Shown here one piece after another: positions 1 through 8,572 of a DNA stretch of 64,000 bases. The DNA is taken from contig CAIPZV010000060.1 of the NCBI GenBank assembly GCA_903869595.1, positions 42,810-106,809 of the forward strand, in the 5' to 3' direction. The stretch is from an uncultured beta proteobacterium. GTDB taxonomy: Bacteria > Pseudomonadota > Gammaproteobacteria > Burkholderiales > Burkholderiaceae_C. Positions within the stretch are counted from its first letter, which is position 1, and each line of letters starts with the position of its first letter. The notes beneath the pieces are model-generated. The model saw only the letters and a program-made list of their open reading frames with translations. It was not told the DNA's origin and ran no database searches. Made by a program: the position numbers and the translations under genes.

Positions 1-2
1 AC

Positions 3-335
3 AAAGACCTGACCAGTGCCATGCTGGCCGCGCATTTGCATGCAGACGCTTTGATCATGCTCACCGGCGTGGACCGCGTGGCCCTGGATTTCAACAAGCC
101 GACGCAGCGCTGGCTAGACCACATGACTTTGGCCCAGGCCCGCGACTACAGCGCGCAAGGCCAATTTCCGGCAGGTAGCATGGGCCCAAAAATTGACGCG
201 GCCATGAGCTACCTGCAAGAGCTGCCCAACGCCAACCACGAGGGCGAAGTCATCATCACCTCGCTGGAGCATGCGTACGACGCCTTAATGGGCAAAGCGG
301 GCACACACATCACCTTGCAAACGCCCCAGCCGTGA
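3..335 (+). CDS. arcC: carbamate kinase, C-terminal part (gene starts left of window)
   Basis: The reading frame is already open at base 3 and ends at a TGA at 333-335, so only about the last 110 residues are present. They read KDLTSAMLAAHLHADALIML, then TGVDRV, which is the ADP/Mg-binding C-terminal half of carbamate kinases (carbamoyl phosphate + ADP to ATP + NH3 + CO2). The GSMGPKIDAAM stretch is the conserved end-of-domain motif of the amino acid kinase fold. The stop overlaps the GTG start of the next gene (GTGA), so the two are translationally coupled. Next to AllH/AllG-like genes this is probably the fermentative kinase paired with oxamic transcarbamylase (E. coli AllK role) rather than an arginine-deiminase enzyme. 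That role is inferred from context; the family call is strong. Confidence 0.9.
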   Translation, partial: KDLTSAMLAAHLHADALIMLTGVDRVALDFNKPTQRWLDHMTLAQARDYSAQGQFPAGSMGPKIDAAMSYLQELPNANHEGEVIITSLEHAYDALMGKAGTHITLQTPQP

Positions 336-1048
336 GCACCGACACCCTGGCGCTGGCGCGCGTCCCCGGCTTTGAAAGCACGCACTACGCGCTGCGGGAC
401 GGGTACATCGTCTGGACCGGCCAGACCGCGCACAGCGACCATCCGCGCAATCTGGCAAACCCGTGGCATGCCGGACCTGCGCACTACCAAGCCGCAGCAC
501 TGCGCAAGGGTGCAGCACTGGCCTGGCACGCACTGCAAACACAAACACGCCCCGGCCTGTTAGCCTGGCTGGGCGGCGAGGCTTTGCCTTTTCCTTTGAG
601 CCTGGCACAGCAGCGGCTTCACGATTTGGCCCAGGCGCTACACAGCCAAAACCTAGCGGCTTTTGAAGCGGCCTGCATGCGCCTGCTGGGATTGGGTGTG
701 GGCCTCACGCCCAGCGGCGATGACCTGGTAGGCGCGGTGTTTTTTACCCTGCGCCATGCGCCTATAGCTGACTGGAAAATCGCCATGCCGAGCCTGCGCA
801 ACCGCATCAGCCACGCCGTGCAAAGCGCCAGCAACCCAATCAGCGCCGCCCTGCTGGACGACTTATTGCAAGGCAGTAGCTACCGCGCTTTACACGAACT
901 TTTTGATGCCCTGCACACACAGCAAACACCTGCTATCGAAGAAGCCATGCGCGCCCTATTGCGCATAGGCGCCAGCTCCGGCAGCGATATGCTGGCCGGT
1001 GTGCTGCTGACCCTGTTAAACCCCGAACTTCCTGCCAAGCGACTATGA
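332..1048 (+). CDS. DUF2877 protein, AllH-like subunit of oxamic transcarbamylase
   Basis: A 238-residue protein with the DUF2877 hallmark GLTPSGDDLVGA near residue 130 and a second Gly/Ser-rich motif, GASSGSDMLAGVL, near the C terminus. In E. coli the DUF2877 protein AllH (YlbF) works with AllF (FdrA) and AllG (YlbE) as oxamic transcarbamylase, which cleaves oxalurate with phosphate to oxamate and carbamoyl phosphate. The start is a GTG at 332 overlapping the carbamate kinase stop, and its own stop overlaps the ATG of the DUF1116 gene (ATGA), so three genes are tightly coupled. No signal peptide or membrane segment is visible, so it is cytosolic. The family is clear; assignment to oxamic transcarbamylase rests on gene context, and the expected FdrA/AllF gene would lie left of the window. 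Confidence 0.8.
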   Translation: MSTDTLALARVPGFESTHYALRDGYIVWTGQTAHSDHPRNLANPWHAGPAHYQAAALRKGAALAWHALQTQTRPGLLAWLGGEALPFPLSLAQQRLHDLAQALHSQNLAAFEAACMRLLGLGVGLTPSGDDLVGAVFFTLRHAPIADWKIAMPSLRNRISHAVQSASNPISAALLDDLLQGSSYRALHELFDALHTQQTPAIEEAMRALLRIGASSGSDMLAGVLLTLLNPELPAKRL

Positions 1049-2490
1049 CTCTAAGTACCAACACCCTACTGACCCAAGCGCCTACGGTGCTCAATATCGG
1101 CATCGACGGCTTTAATGAAAGCATTAGCCAACATGGTGGCCATGTGGAGCATTTGCCCTGGCGTCCGCCAGGCAACGCCGACCCGCTATTGGCCTGGAAT
1201 TTGGCGCGCCTGATGGACGACGCCCGCATCACGGCTGCCAACGCCGAGGCCTGCAAGCGCATCATCCAATCGCGGCCCATGTGGGAAGACATTGCGATGC
1301 GGGCCGACGGCGTATGGCCCGAAATGAAAGGCACGCGCCTCTTGCTGCACGCAGGCCCACCAGTGGCCTGGGACGCGATGTGCGGCCCCATGCACGGCGC
1401 CATGGTCGGCGCGGTACTCTATGAAGGCTGGGCCAAAACCCCCGAGCAAGCGCAAAAAATGCTGGCGCGTGGCGATATTGAATTTGCGCAATGCCACGAC
1501 TTTGCTGCGGTGGGACCTATGACCGGCATCATCAGCGCCTCTATGCCTTTGATCCAGGTGCGCGACGCCACGCATGGCAACGTGGCCTACACCAATATCA
1601 ACGAAGGCATTGGCCGCTGCCTGCGCTTTGGCGCCAACGGCCCCGATGTGTTGCAAAAACTCAAATGGTTTGAAGACGTGCTAGCCCCGGTGCTCAAAGC
1701 CGCGGTGCGCCACAACTTTGACAAAACCGGCGGCATCGACCTCAAAGCCATTCAGTCGCAAGCGCTGCTAATGGGCGACGAAGTCCACAGCCGCAACGCC
1801 GCGTCCACCGCCTTGTTTTTTATGGCCTTAGCGGTGCCCTTGGCGGCAGAACACAATGGCTTATCACAAGACCAGATTCACCAAAGCCTGGACTTTGTGG
1901 CCAAGACTTCGCAGTTTTTCCTCAACTACTCCATGGCCTCGTGCAAAGCCATCATGGACGCGGCGCATGGGGTGCCCTATAGCTCGGTGGTCACCGCTAC
2001 CGCGCGCAATGGTACCGAAACCGGCCTGCGCATCAGCGGCCTGGGCAAGCAGTGGTTTACCGCTACCTCAGACTTACCCCAAGGCTTGTTCTTCCCCGGC
2101 TTCAAACAAGAAGACGCTTGCCCGGATATTGGCGACAGTGCCATCACCGAGACCGCCGGTTTAGGCGGCTGCTCGTTTGCGGCATCACCGGCCTTGACGC
2201 TGCTAGCCGGTGGCTCGGTCAGCGACGCGGTGCGCTACAGCCTGGAGATGTACGAAATCACCGTCACCAAAAACCCGGCGCTCAGCCTGCCGGCTTTGGA
2301 CTTTGAAGGCGCGCCCTGCGGCATCGACGTGCGCAAAGTGCTGGACACCGGCATCCGCCCTGTCGTGACCACCGGCATTGCGCATAAGCAAGCGGGCGTG
2401 GGCCAAATTGGCGCGGGCATTGTGCGCGTGCCCATGGCCTGTTACGCCAAGGCGCTAGACGCGATGGCCACCCAATTTTTGAATGACTGA
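1045..2490 (+). CDS. DUF1116 protein, AllG-like subunit of oxamic transcarbamylase
   Basis: A 481-residue cytosolic protein of the DUF1116 (YlbE/AllG) family, recognisable by VLNIGIDGFNESISQHGG near the N terminus, WRPPGNADP, and a long conserved core including NINEGIGRCLRFGANGPDV. Its length matches the family. It overlaps the DUF2877 gene by four bases and is followed nine bases later by the HpxW-like gene, so all four genes to base 4131 look like one operon. Known role in E. coli: with AllF and AllH it forms the enzyme that releases carbamoyl phosphate and oxamate from oxalurate in allantoin fermentation. Whether the same substrate is used here is inference. Confidence 0.82.
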   Translation: MTLSTNTLLTQAPTVLNIGIDGFNESISQHGGHVEHLPWRPPGNADPLLAWNLARLMDDARITAANAEACKRIIQSRPMWEDIAMRADGVWPEMKGTRLLLHAGPPVAWDAMCGPMHGAMVGAVLYEGWAKTPEQAQKMLARGDIEFAQCHDFAAVGPMTGIISASMPLIQVRDATHGNVAYTNINEGIGRCLRFGANGPDVLQKLKWFEDVLAPVLKAAVRHNFDKTGGIDLKAIQSQALLMGDEVHSRNAASTALFFMALAVPLAAEHNGLSQDQIHQSLDFVAKTSQFFLNYSMASCKAIMDAAHGVPYSSVVTATARNGTETGLRISGLGKQWFTATSDLPQGLFFPGFKQEDACPDIGDSAITETAGLGGCSFAASPALTLLAGGSVSDAVRYSLEMYEITVTKNPALSLPALDFEGAPCGIDVRKVLDTGIRPVVTTGIAHKQAGVGQIGAGIVRVPMACYAKALDAMATQFLND

Positions 2491-2499
2491 AAGAGTTGC

Positions 2500-4131
2500 A
2501 TGCGCCAAACCCTGACTTCCCCGCGCGGCATGGTGACCGCGCCCCACCACCTGGCCGCAGGCAGCGCCTGCGCCGTGCTGCGCGAGGGCGGCAATGCCAT
2601 CGAAGCCATGGTCGCCGCTGCAGCCACAATCGCCGTGGTCTATCCGCATATGAACGCCATTGGCGGCGACGGCTTTTGGCTGATTTCCGAGCCCGGCCAA
2701 GCGCCGGTGGCCATCGATGCCTGTGGCCGCGCAGCGGGCGCGGCGACGATTGATTTCTATTCGAGTAAGGGCCTCAAAGCCATTCCCGGACGCGGCCCGC
2801 TGGCGGCCAATACGGTGGCCGGTGCCATCTCGGGTTGGCAAGAGGCGCTGGTGCATAGCGCGCGCATGGCTGGCACATTGCCCACATCGCGCCTACTGCA
2901 AGATGCGATTTGGTACGCCCGCGAAGGCGCACCGGTGACGCAAAGCCAAGTCAATTTCACGACCAAATTTTTGCCCGAACTGGCCAACGTGCCTGGCTAT
3001 GCCGGGCAGTTTTTAGACCCGGCACAGGGCGCTGGCCACAGCGCCACCGTGCCGCAGGTGGACACCTTGCGCCGCTACCCTGCACTAGCTGCCACCTTGC
3101 AAACCTTGGCCGATAAAGGCTTGGATGATTTTTACCGCGGCGGCGTGGCAGCAGCCATTGCGGCTGAGCACGAACGCTTAGGTGGCCCCTTGCGCCTGGC
3201 GGACTTGCATGCCCACCGCGCCAGCAGCGTGCAGCCGCTTAGCGTCAAAGTCAGCGGGGCCACGCTCTTCAATATGACGCCGCCCACGCAAGGCATTGCG
3301 TCCTTGATGATCTTGGCGATTTTTGACCGGCTGCGGCTGCGCCACGGCATTCGCGAGGCCGATGGCGCGCCCTATTTGCACGCGCTGGTGGAAGCCACCA
3401 AGCAAGCCTTCAAAGTGCGCAACCGCTATGTCGCCGACCCGGCCACCATGGCCGCGATGGGCGTGACGCCGCAGCAGTTTTTAAGCGATAGCTTTATCGA
3501 TCAATGCGTGGAGGCGGTGGATATGCACAAAGCCCTGCCTTGGCCGGAACGCAGCATTCCTGGCGACACGATTTGGATGGGTACCGCCGACAGCGCAGGC
3601 CGCATGGTCAGCTACATCCAAAGCGTGTACTGGGAGTTTGGCTCGGGCGTGGTGCTGTCTGACACCGGCGTGGCCTGGCAAAACCGGGGCTCCAGCTTTT
3701 CGCTGGACAGCGCCTCGCACCTGGCGCTGGCACCCAACAAAAAACCGTTTCACACCCTCAACCCGGCGCATGCGCGCTTTGATGACGGGCGCCACATGGT
3801 CTACGGCAATATGGGCGGCGACGGCCAGCCACAAAGCCAGTCAGCCGTGTTCAGCCGCTATGCGTTGTACGGCCAGACTTTGCAACAAGCCGTCAGCGCG
3901 CCACGCTGGCTGCTGGGCAAAACCTGGGGCCAGGAAACTACCACCCTCAAGTTTGAAAACCGCTTTGACCCGCAAGTGCTGCAAACCCTGGCCGCTGCTG
4001 GGCATGATGTGGAAGTGCTGAACGACTACAGCGACACCATGGGCCACGCCGGTGCTATCGTGCGCCAGGGAAATGGCTTGTACCTAGGCGCAGCGGATCC
4101 GCGAAGTGATGGGGTTGTGGCGGCGTATTGA
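2500..4131 (+). CDS. hpxW: oxamate amidohydrolase, gamma-glutamyltranspeptidase fold (HpxW-like)
   Basis: A 543-residue member of the GGT Ntn-hydrolase superfamily. The N-terminal part has the typical GGNAIEAMVAAAATIAVVYPHMNAIGGDGF stretch (residues about 30-60). The autoprocessing nucleophile is probably Thr357 in GDTIWMGTAD, followed by YWEFGSGVVLSDTGVAWQNRG, which resembles Klebsiella HpxW more than true glutathione GGTs. No signal peptide is seen, which fits a cytosolic oxamate hydrolase (oxamate + water to oxalate + ammonia). It is the last gene of the carbamate kinase/AllH/AllG cluster, whose product would be oxamate, so context and motif agree. A general GGT-like acylase remains possible. 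It ends 34 bases before the convergent ABC permease gene. Confidence 0.8.
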   Translation: MRQTLTSPRGMVTAPHHLAAGSACAVLREGGNAIEAMVAAAATIAVVYPHMNAIGGDGFWLISEPGQAPVAIDACGRAAGAATIDFYSSKGLKAIPGRGPLAANTVAGAISGWQEALVHSARMAGTLPTSRLLQDAIWYAREGAPVTQSQVNFTTKFLPELANVPGYAGQFLDPAQGAGHSATVPQVDTLRRYPALAATLQTLADKGLDDFYRGGVAAAIAAEHERLGGPLRLADLHAHRASSVQPLSVKVSGATLFNMTPPTQGIASLMILAIFDRLRLRHGIREADGAPYLHALVEATKQAFKVRNRYVADPATMAAMGVTPQQFLSDSFIDQCVEAVDMHKALPWPERSIPGDTIWMGTADSAGRMVSYIQSVYWEFGSGVVLSDTGVAWQNRGSSFSLDSASHLALAPNKKPFHTLNPAHARFDDGRHMVYGNMGGDGQPQSQSAVFSRYALYGQTLQQAVSAPRWLLGKTWGQETTTLKFENRFDPQVLQTLAAAGHDVEVLNDYSDTMGHAGAIVRQGNGLYLGAADPRSDGVVAAY

Positions 4132-4165
4132 GCATTGCGGGCCGAAACCGCGTGCCAAGCATTGG

Positions 4166-5020
4166 CTACAACTTCTCCGTCTCCCCCGCCTTGGGCTGCC
4201 ATTTCATCAGGCGTTTTTCGATACGACCGACCAGGCTGTCCAGCACCAGCGCAAACATCGTCAACACCACAATACCGGCCATAACGGTGTTGATGTCAAA
4301 GCTGCCTTCGGCCTGCAAAATCAAATAGCCCACGCCTTGGCTGGAGCCCAGGTATTCGCCCACTACTGCGCCCACAAAGGCCAGGCCCACCGAGGTGTGC
4401 AAGGAACTAAACACCCAGCTGGTGGCGCTGGGCAAATAGACATAGCGCAGTAACTGCCGCCCGCTGGCGCCCAGCATGCGGGCGTTGGCCAGAACGACCG
4501 GGCTGACTTCTTTGACGCCCTGGTAGACATTGAAAAACACCACGAAGAAAACCAAGGTCACGCCCAGCGCCACTTTGGAGCCCATGCCCAGGCCGAACCA
4601 CACGCCAAAGATGGGCGCCAAAATAATACGGGGCATGGCGTTAAACGCCTTGATGTAGGGCTCTAACACCTGCGACATGCGGGGCGACAATGCCAGCCAC
4701 AAACCACCGGCCAAGCCGCTGGCGGCGCCAATGCCAAAAGCCAAAATTGTTTCGCTCAAGGTGACGCGCAAGTGGCGGTAAATATCGGCATCGGTCACAA
4801 ACCAAGCCCAGATGCGCTGCGCCACCATGTGGGGTTGGCCGAAAAAGAAGGCTGCTTGCCGATCGTTGTCAAACATCATGGGCGGTATCAGGCCCGGCTG
4901 CGTCATCGCATACCAAAACAGCAGCAGCGCCAGCAGCAAAAGTAATTGCCAGGCCAGCAGCGGGACGCGGCTTGAGGCCTTAGCGGTGCTCTGCGGCGCA
5001 GTGGGGTGGTTATTGGACAT
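4166..5020 (-). CDS. ABC transporter permease, nitrate/sulfonate/taurine (SsuC/TauC) type
   Basis: A 284-residue inner-membrane permease with about six hydrophobic segments. It carries the BPD-transport EAA-type motif in AFNAMPRIILAPIFGVWFGLG, typical of SsuC/TauC/NrtB proteins. It is the last gene of a leftward unit: binding protein, ATPase, permease. A 122-base gap holding a copy of the dispersed palindromic repeat separates it from the ATPase, while the other two genes overlap. The substrate cannot be read from the sequence. Its position beside the oxamate/ureide genes suggests a nitrogen-rich small anion or ureide, but this is inference. Confidence 0.85.
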   Translation of the reverse strand: MSNNHPTAPQSTAKASSRVPLLAWQLLLLLALLLFWYAMTQPGLIPPMMFDNDRQAAFFFGQPHMVAQRIWAWFVTDADIYRHLRVTLSETILAFGIGAASGLAGGLWLALSPRMSQVLEPYIKAFNAMPRIILAPIFGVWFGLGMGSKVALGVTLVFFVVFFNVYQGVKEVSPVVLANARMLGASGRQLLRYVYLPSATSWVFSSLHTSVGLAFVGAVVGEYLGSSQGVGYLILQAEGSFDINTVMAGIVVLTMFALVLDSLVGRIEKRLMKWQPKAGETEKL

Positions 5021-5052
5021 AGCTACGCAAGAGCTTCATATAAGCACAGGGC

Positions 5053-5087
5053 ATGGATTGCCACGGCCTTCGGCCTCGCAAAGACGG
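5053..5087. repeat. dispersed palindromic repeat, short copy
   Basis: A 35-bp copy of the family seen at six loci here, with core GGCCTTCGGCCTCGCAA and the preceding ATGGATTGCCACG arm. It lies between the ABC ATPase and permease genes and is the only recognisable element in that 122-bp gap. It is palindromic in its core (GGCC TTC GGCC) and could form a hairpin in the operon mRNA. Confidence 0.75.
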
Positions 5088-5142
5088 CCACAAGTTGATC
5101 CATGTGTATTTGCGTTTCATCTGCATAGGTAAAAACCAACAT

Positions 5143-5961
5143 TTATGCCACCTGCAATTGCTGCTGATACCCCTTGAGCACTTCATCGCGCAGCACCGCC
5201 CAAATGGCTTTGTGCAGGCGGGCAAACTCAGGCGTCATTTTGACCTCGGCCACGTCGCGTGGGCGCGGTAGATCAATCGCGAATTCACCAATCGGGTGCG
5301 ATGCCGGGCCGGCGCTCAAGATCACTACCCGATCGCTCATAGCAATCGCTTCGTCCAGATCGTGCGTAATAAACAGCACGGCTTTTTTGCGCGATTGCCA
5401 AAGCGCCAAGACTTCGTTCTCCATCAATTGGCGGGTCTGGATATCCAGGGCCGAAAAAGGTTCGTCCATCAAGATGATGTCCGGGTCCATCACCAAGGTT
5501 TGCGCCAGACTGGCGCGCTTGCGCATGCCGCCGCTCAATTGGTGGGGATAGCGGTCGCCAAAACCGCCCAGCCCCACGCGGCGCAGCCAGTCATCGGCCT
5601 GGGCTTGCGCTTCTGCCAAGGGCATGCCGCGAAATTGCAAACCCGCCAGCACGTTGTCGCGGGCGCTGCGCCAGGGCATCAGGCTGTCGGACTGAAACAT
5701 ATAACCGGCGCGCCGGTTTAAGCCTTGCAAGACCTCGCCAAACACCCGCACCGCGCCCTGGCTGGGCTGTAGCAAACCGGCCGCCACATTGAGCAAAGTG
5801 CTTTTGCCGCAGCCGGTCGGGCCGACCACGCTGACAAATTCGCCATCGCCCACGGTAAGCGATACGTCTTGCACCGCGGTGTAGCGCTGGCCCGGCGCGT
5901 CTTTGCTAACGAAGGTGCAAGCGACCGAGTGCAGTTCGATGGCAGCAGCCACGGGACTCAA
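5143..5961 (-). CDS. ABC transporter ATPase, SsuB/TauB type
   Basis: A 272-residue ATPase with Walker A GPTGCGKST (about residue 48), Q-loop MFQSDSLMPW, signature LSGGMRKR, Walker B IILMDEPFSALD and switch histidine in LFITHDLDEA. These identify the nitrate/sulfonate/taurine importer subfamily. Its ATG overlaps the stop of the upstream binding protein by four bases, so the two are translationally coupled. It energises uptake with the permease at 4166. The substrate is unknown. The C terminus extends about 40 residues past the nucleotide-binding fold, as is common in this subfamily. Confidence 0.9.
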   Translation of the reverse strand: MSPVAAAIELHSVACTFVSKDAPGQRYTAVQDVSLTVGDGEFVSVVGPTGCGKSTLLNVAAGLLQPSQGAVRVFGEVLQGLNRRAGYMFQSDSLMPWRSARDNVLAGLQFRGMPLAEAQAQADDWLRRVGLGGFGDRYPHQLSGGMRKRASLAQTLVMDPDIILMDEPFSALDIQTRQLMENEVLALWQSRKKAVLFITHDLDEAIAMSDRVVILSAGPASHPIGEFAIDLPRPRDVAEVKMTPEFARLHKAIWAVLRDEVLKGYQQQLQVA

Positions 5962-6983
5962 CCTTTGGGGTATTTGGCGTTAGCCTTGCGCACAAAGTCG
6001 TTGGTATAGACCAGGCTCAAGTCCAGCTTGGTGGCGGCTAATTTTTCATCCACGCTGGCCAGCGCGCGGAAGGCAGTTTCGGGGGCTTTAGCGGGGAATA
6101 CGCCGTCGGGCGATAAAGCTTTCTGGGCTGATAAAAAAGCCTCCAAATACACCGCGCGGTCACCCAGGAAATAACTTTCCGGGACGACTTTGATGATGTC
6201 GCTGGGCCCGGCTTGTTGGATCCATTTATCCGCCCGCACGATGGCATTGGCCAGCGCTTGGACCGTGTTGGGGTATTTGTCGATAAAAGGCTGCGGGCAA
6301 TACAAACAGGCGCCGGGCATGGGGCCGCCGAAGATTTTTTCCGCCTCGGCCACATTGCGCGTGTCGGTGATGATTTTCATATCGCCCGAGCGCGTGAGTA
6401 GGGTCGATACCGGGTCTAGGTTGCTCATCGCATCGACCTGACCGCCGCGCATCGCGGCCACCGCGCCATTGCCAGCGCCGACGCCCACGATGCTGACATC
6501 GCTAGGCTTGAGCCCGGCTTTGGCCAGCACAAAATTAACCACCACATTGGTCGAGCTGCCCGGTGCGGTAACGCCGATTTTTTTGCCCTTTAAATCGGCC
6601 ACCGATTTGTAATTGGGCATGGTTTTGGGGTTGTAGCCCAAGGTGATTTGCGGCGCCGCGCCCTGCACTACAAAAGCGCGCATGGGCTGGCCTTTGTAAT
6701 GCATGTTCACGGTGTGCTCAAACGCCCCAGATACCACGTCCGCGCTGCCACCCACCACCGCCTGCAAGGCGCGCGCGCCGCCGGAAAAATCCACAATCGT
6801 GACGTCCAGCCCCTCGGCCTTGAAGTAGCCTAGTTGCTCGGCAATCGTCAGCGGCAGGTAGTAAAACAAGTTTTTACCGCCCACGGCAATGCTCAGTTGC
6901 GGCTTTTCCAGCGCCTGGCTCCACACCAGGGAGGGGAAAGCGGCGCTGGCCACCGTGGTGGCGATAAGTTGGCGTCTTTGCAT
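5958..6983 (-). CDS. periplasmic substrate-binding protein, NMT1/SsuA-like
   Basis: A 341-residue periplasmic protein. I start it at the ATG at 6983 (MQRRQLIATTVASAAFPSLV, then WSQA), which has an AGGAGA ribosome site just upstream and gives a clean signal peptide; the longer frame to 7040 does not. The mature part has the NMT1/THI5-like layout: LSIAVGGKNLFYYLPLTIAE, FFxAEGLDVTIVDF-type segment, GGSADVVSGAFEHT, and KKIGVTAPGSSTNVVVNFVL. It is first in the leftward operon with the ATPase and permease. Ligand unknown; the family takes taurine, sulfonates, nitrate, pyrimidine precursors and aromatic anions. Confidence 0.87.
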   Translation of the reverse strand: MQRRQLIATTVASAAFPSLVWSQALEKPQLSIAVGGKNLFYYLPLTIAEQLGYFKAEGLDVTIVDFSGGARALQAVVGGSADVVSGAFEHTVNMHYKGQPMRAFVVQGAAPQITLGYNPKTMPNYKSVADLKGKKIGVTAPGSSTNVVVNFVLAKAGLKPSDVSIVGVGAGNGAVAAMRGGQVDAMSNLDPVSTLLTRSGDMKIITDTRNVAEAEKIFGGPMPGACLYCPQPFIDKYPNTVQALANAIVRADKWIQQAGPSDIIKVVPESYFLGDRAVYLEAFLSAQKALSPDGVFPAKAPETAFRALASVDEKLAATKLDLSLVYTNDFVRKANAKYPKG

Positions 6984-7252
6984 GGTTTTGTCTCCTGCGT
7001 TGATCGGCTGGGCTTGATGCAGCCGCTTACTTTCAACCATGATAGTACTGTCGGTGGCGCAGGATCTTCCCTGTCGCGGGCAAGGACCTAAGTTTGCGGC
7101 GGTAGCGAGGGCATTTGCGATGCGCTTTGGGAATCCGCAACGCGGTGTAATCAGCGTAATCCAAAGGAAGTAAAGGAATCGAATAATCCAGTAATTTCGT
7201 GATATTCAGTTAGACTTCCCGTGGTAAACCGACGACCTTTTCAAAGGAACCC

Positions 7253-8269
7253 ATGCGCCTGCCGGATCTGCTTTCGATTGAGGGGTTTTTTGCGCGTAGC
7301 CTCCCCCTGTTGGCGGCCTTGGGGATGTCACTGTTGTTTGCCAGCGGCGCGTCCGCGCAAACCACCAAGAAAAACCCTTTGCCGGTGCCGCCTAATGTGG
7401 CAAACCCCTATACCTGCTCGATTGCCGAGTTTCGCACTATGGCGCTGACCACCCATGACCCGCAAGAGCGTGGCGACTTGGCGGCGCAATGGCTCAAAGC
7501 CAACGGCCCTTCCTGCTCGATTTCCCAGGTACTGCTGCTTAGCAGCAACCGGCCCCAATGGCTGGGCTCGGCCAATACCGTCAAGATCGCTGGTGTGTTT
7601 GACCAGATTATTGAAAACAAGCTGAAAAACGACCCGCTGGCGCTGAAATACCTGTACGGATCCGAAGGTGCCACCTCGCCCAGTAGCGGCGGCAAAAAAG
7701 GCGCGGAAGAAACAAGCGCCGCTGGCGCACCGGCAGCGCCTGCGGCTGGCGCTGCTCCGCCACTGGGCACCGTTACCCTGGCCGTGGGCACTGGCAGCGC
7801 TGCGGCACCGATAGCTGGCGCACCCGCTCCTGCCGCGCAAAACATCAATATTTCCTTAGGTGCCAGCAGCCCGCAGCCAGAAGACCTGAGCCGCAAACTG
7901 CCCTTGGATTCCGAGGCCAAGCCGGTATTCCCGCCCGAGCGCGGCAAGCAAATGAAGAACTATTTCGGCAAGCTGCGCACCGAAATGATCCGCAACTACT
8001 TTATGGAAAACAGTTCGCCGGGCAGTTGCCCCGAGGGCCTAAGTTTCAGCAAGGCAGCGGGCTGCGAGAGCAAGAACCCGGTGGCCTGGAAATTTGGCGA
8101 GGCCTTGCCCTCAAGCGCCAAATCATTCCCGATTCCTGAGCCGCTGCTGGGCAAGCTCAGTTTCTATCCGGGCTACCAGTTTGTACGCGTGGGCACTGAC
8201 GTGCTGGCGCTGGAAAAAGACTCGGGCAAAGTGGCCGATGCGGTGCTCAATTTGGGCAAAACCAACTAA
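7253..8269 (+). CDS. secreted protein of unknown function with RcnB-like C-terminal motif
   Basis: A 338-residue protein I do not recognise overall. It begins with a Sec signal peptide (hydrophobic SLPLLAALGMSLLFASGASAQ, likely cleavage near residue 36) behind an AAAGGAA ribosome site. Then follow a globular part to about residue 140, an Ala/Pro/Gly-rich linker (about 145-205), and a C-terminal domain. The last 30 residues, GYQFVRVGTDVLALEKDSGKVAD, resemble the repeat found in RcnB-type periplasmic proteins (YxYVRVGxDxLLxxxxTGxVxD). Four cysteines in the mature protein could form disulfides. It stands alone between the leftward ABC operon and a small ORF 35 bases downstream. Confidence 0.75.
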   Translation: MRLPDLLSIEGFFARSLPLLAALGMSLLFASGASAQTTKKNPLPVPPNVANPYTCSIAEFRTMALTTHDPQERGDLAAQWLKANGPSCSISQVLLLSSNRPQWLGSANTVKIAGVFDQIIENKLKNDPLALKYLYGSEGATSPSSGGKKGAEETSAAGAPAAPAAGAAPPLGTVTLAVGTGSAAAPIAGAPAPAAQNINISLGASSPQPEDLSRKLPLDSEAKPVFPPERGKQMKNYFGKLRTEMIRNYFMENSSPGSCPEGLSFSKAAGCESKNPVAWKFGEALPSSAKSFPIPEPLLGKLSFYPGYQFVRVGTDVLALEKDSGKVADAVLNLGKTN

Positions 8270-8304
8270 GGGCCGCCAGGCCCGCGCAACACCAGGAGAC
8301 AGGC

Positions 8305-8502
8305 ATGCCAATATCCAATGTGAGTACTTCCAACTACGTGCCGCGCCCGCCGCCGCAAACGCGCGCGGACACCATGGACAAGATCGAGACCAAAGCGCGC
8401 AACGAGCCACCGCCGAAAGTCGTAGAAGCCAAGGCTGTCGAACATCGTCAGGAATCACAGCCGGTCAAGGCCAAAGGCCAGCACGTAGACCGTCGCGCCT
8501 GA
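8305..8502 (+). CDS. small basic hypothetical protein (65 aa)
   Basis: A 65-residue ORF with a good ribosome site (CCAGGAGAC, eight bases before the ATG) placed 35 bases after the secreted protein gene. The product is polar, Pro/Lys/Glu-rich and lacks hydrophobic segments: PRPPPQTRADTMDKIETKAR in the middle and a Lys/Arg-rich end. It is probably intrinsically disordered. No family is recognised. The ribosome site and spacing argue for a real gene co-transcribed with the upstream gene. Confidence 0.5.
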   Translation: MPISNVSTSNYVPRPPPQTRADTMDKIETKARNEPPPKVVEAKAVEHRQESQPVKAKGQHVDRRA

Positions 8503-8572
8503 AAGCGGGCGCAGCCCGTTTATTTATCGCGCACTAGGGTGCCATGCGCGCTGCGTCCGGGCGCAAGACCAC

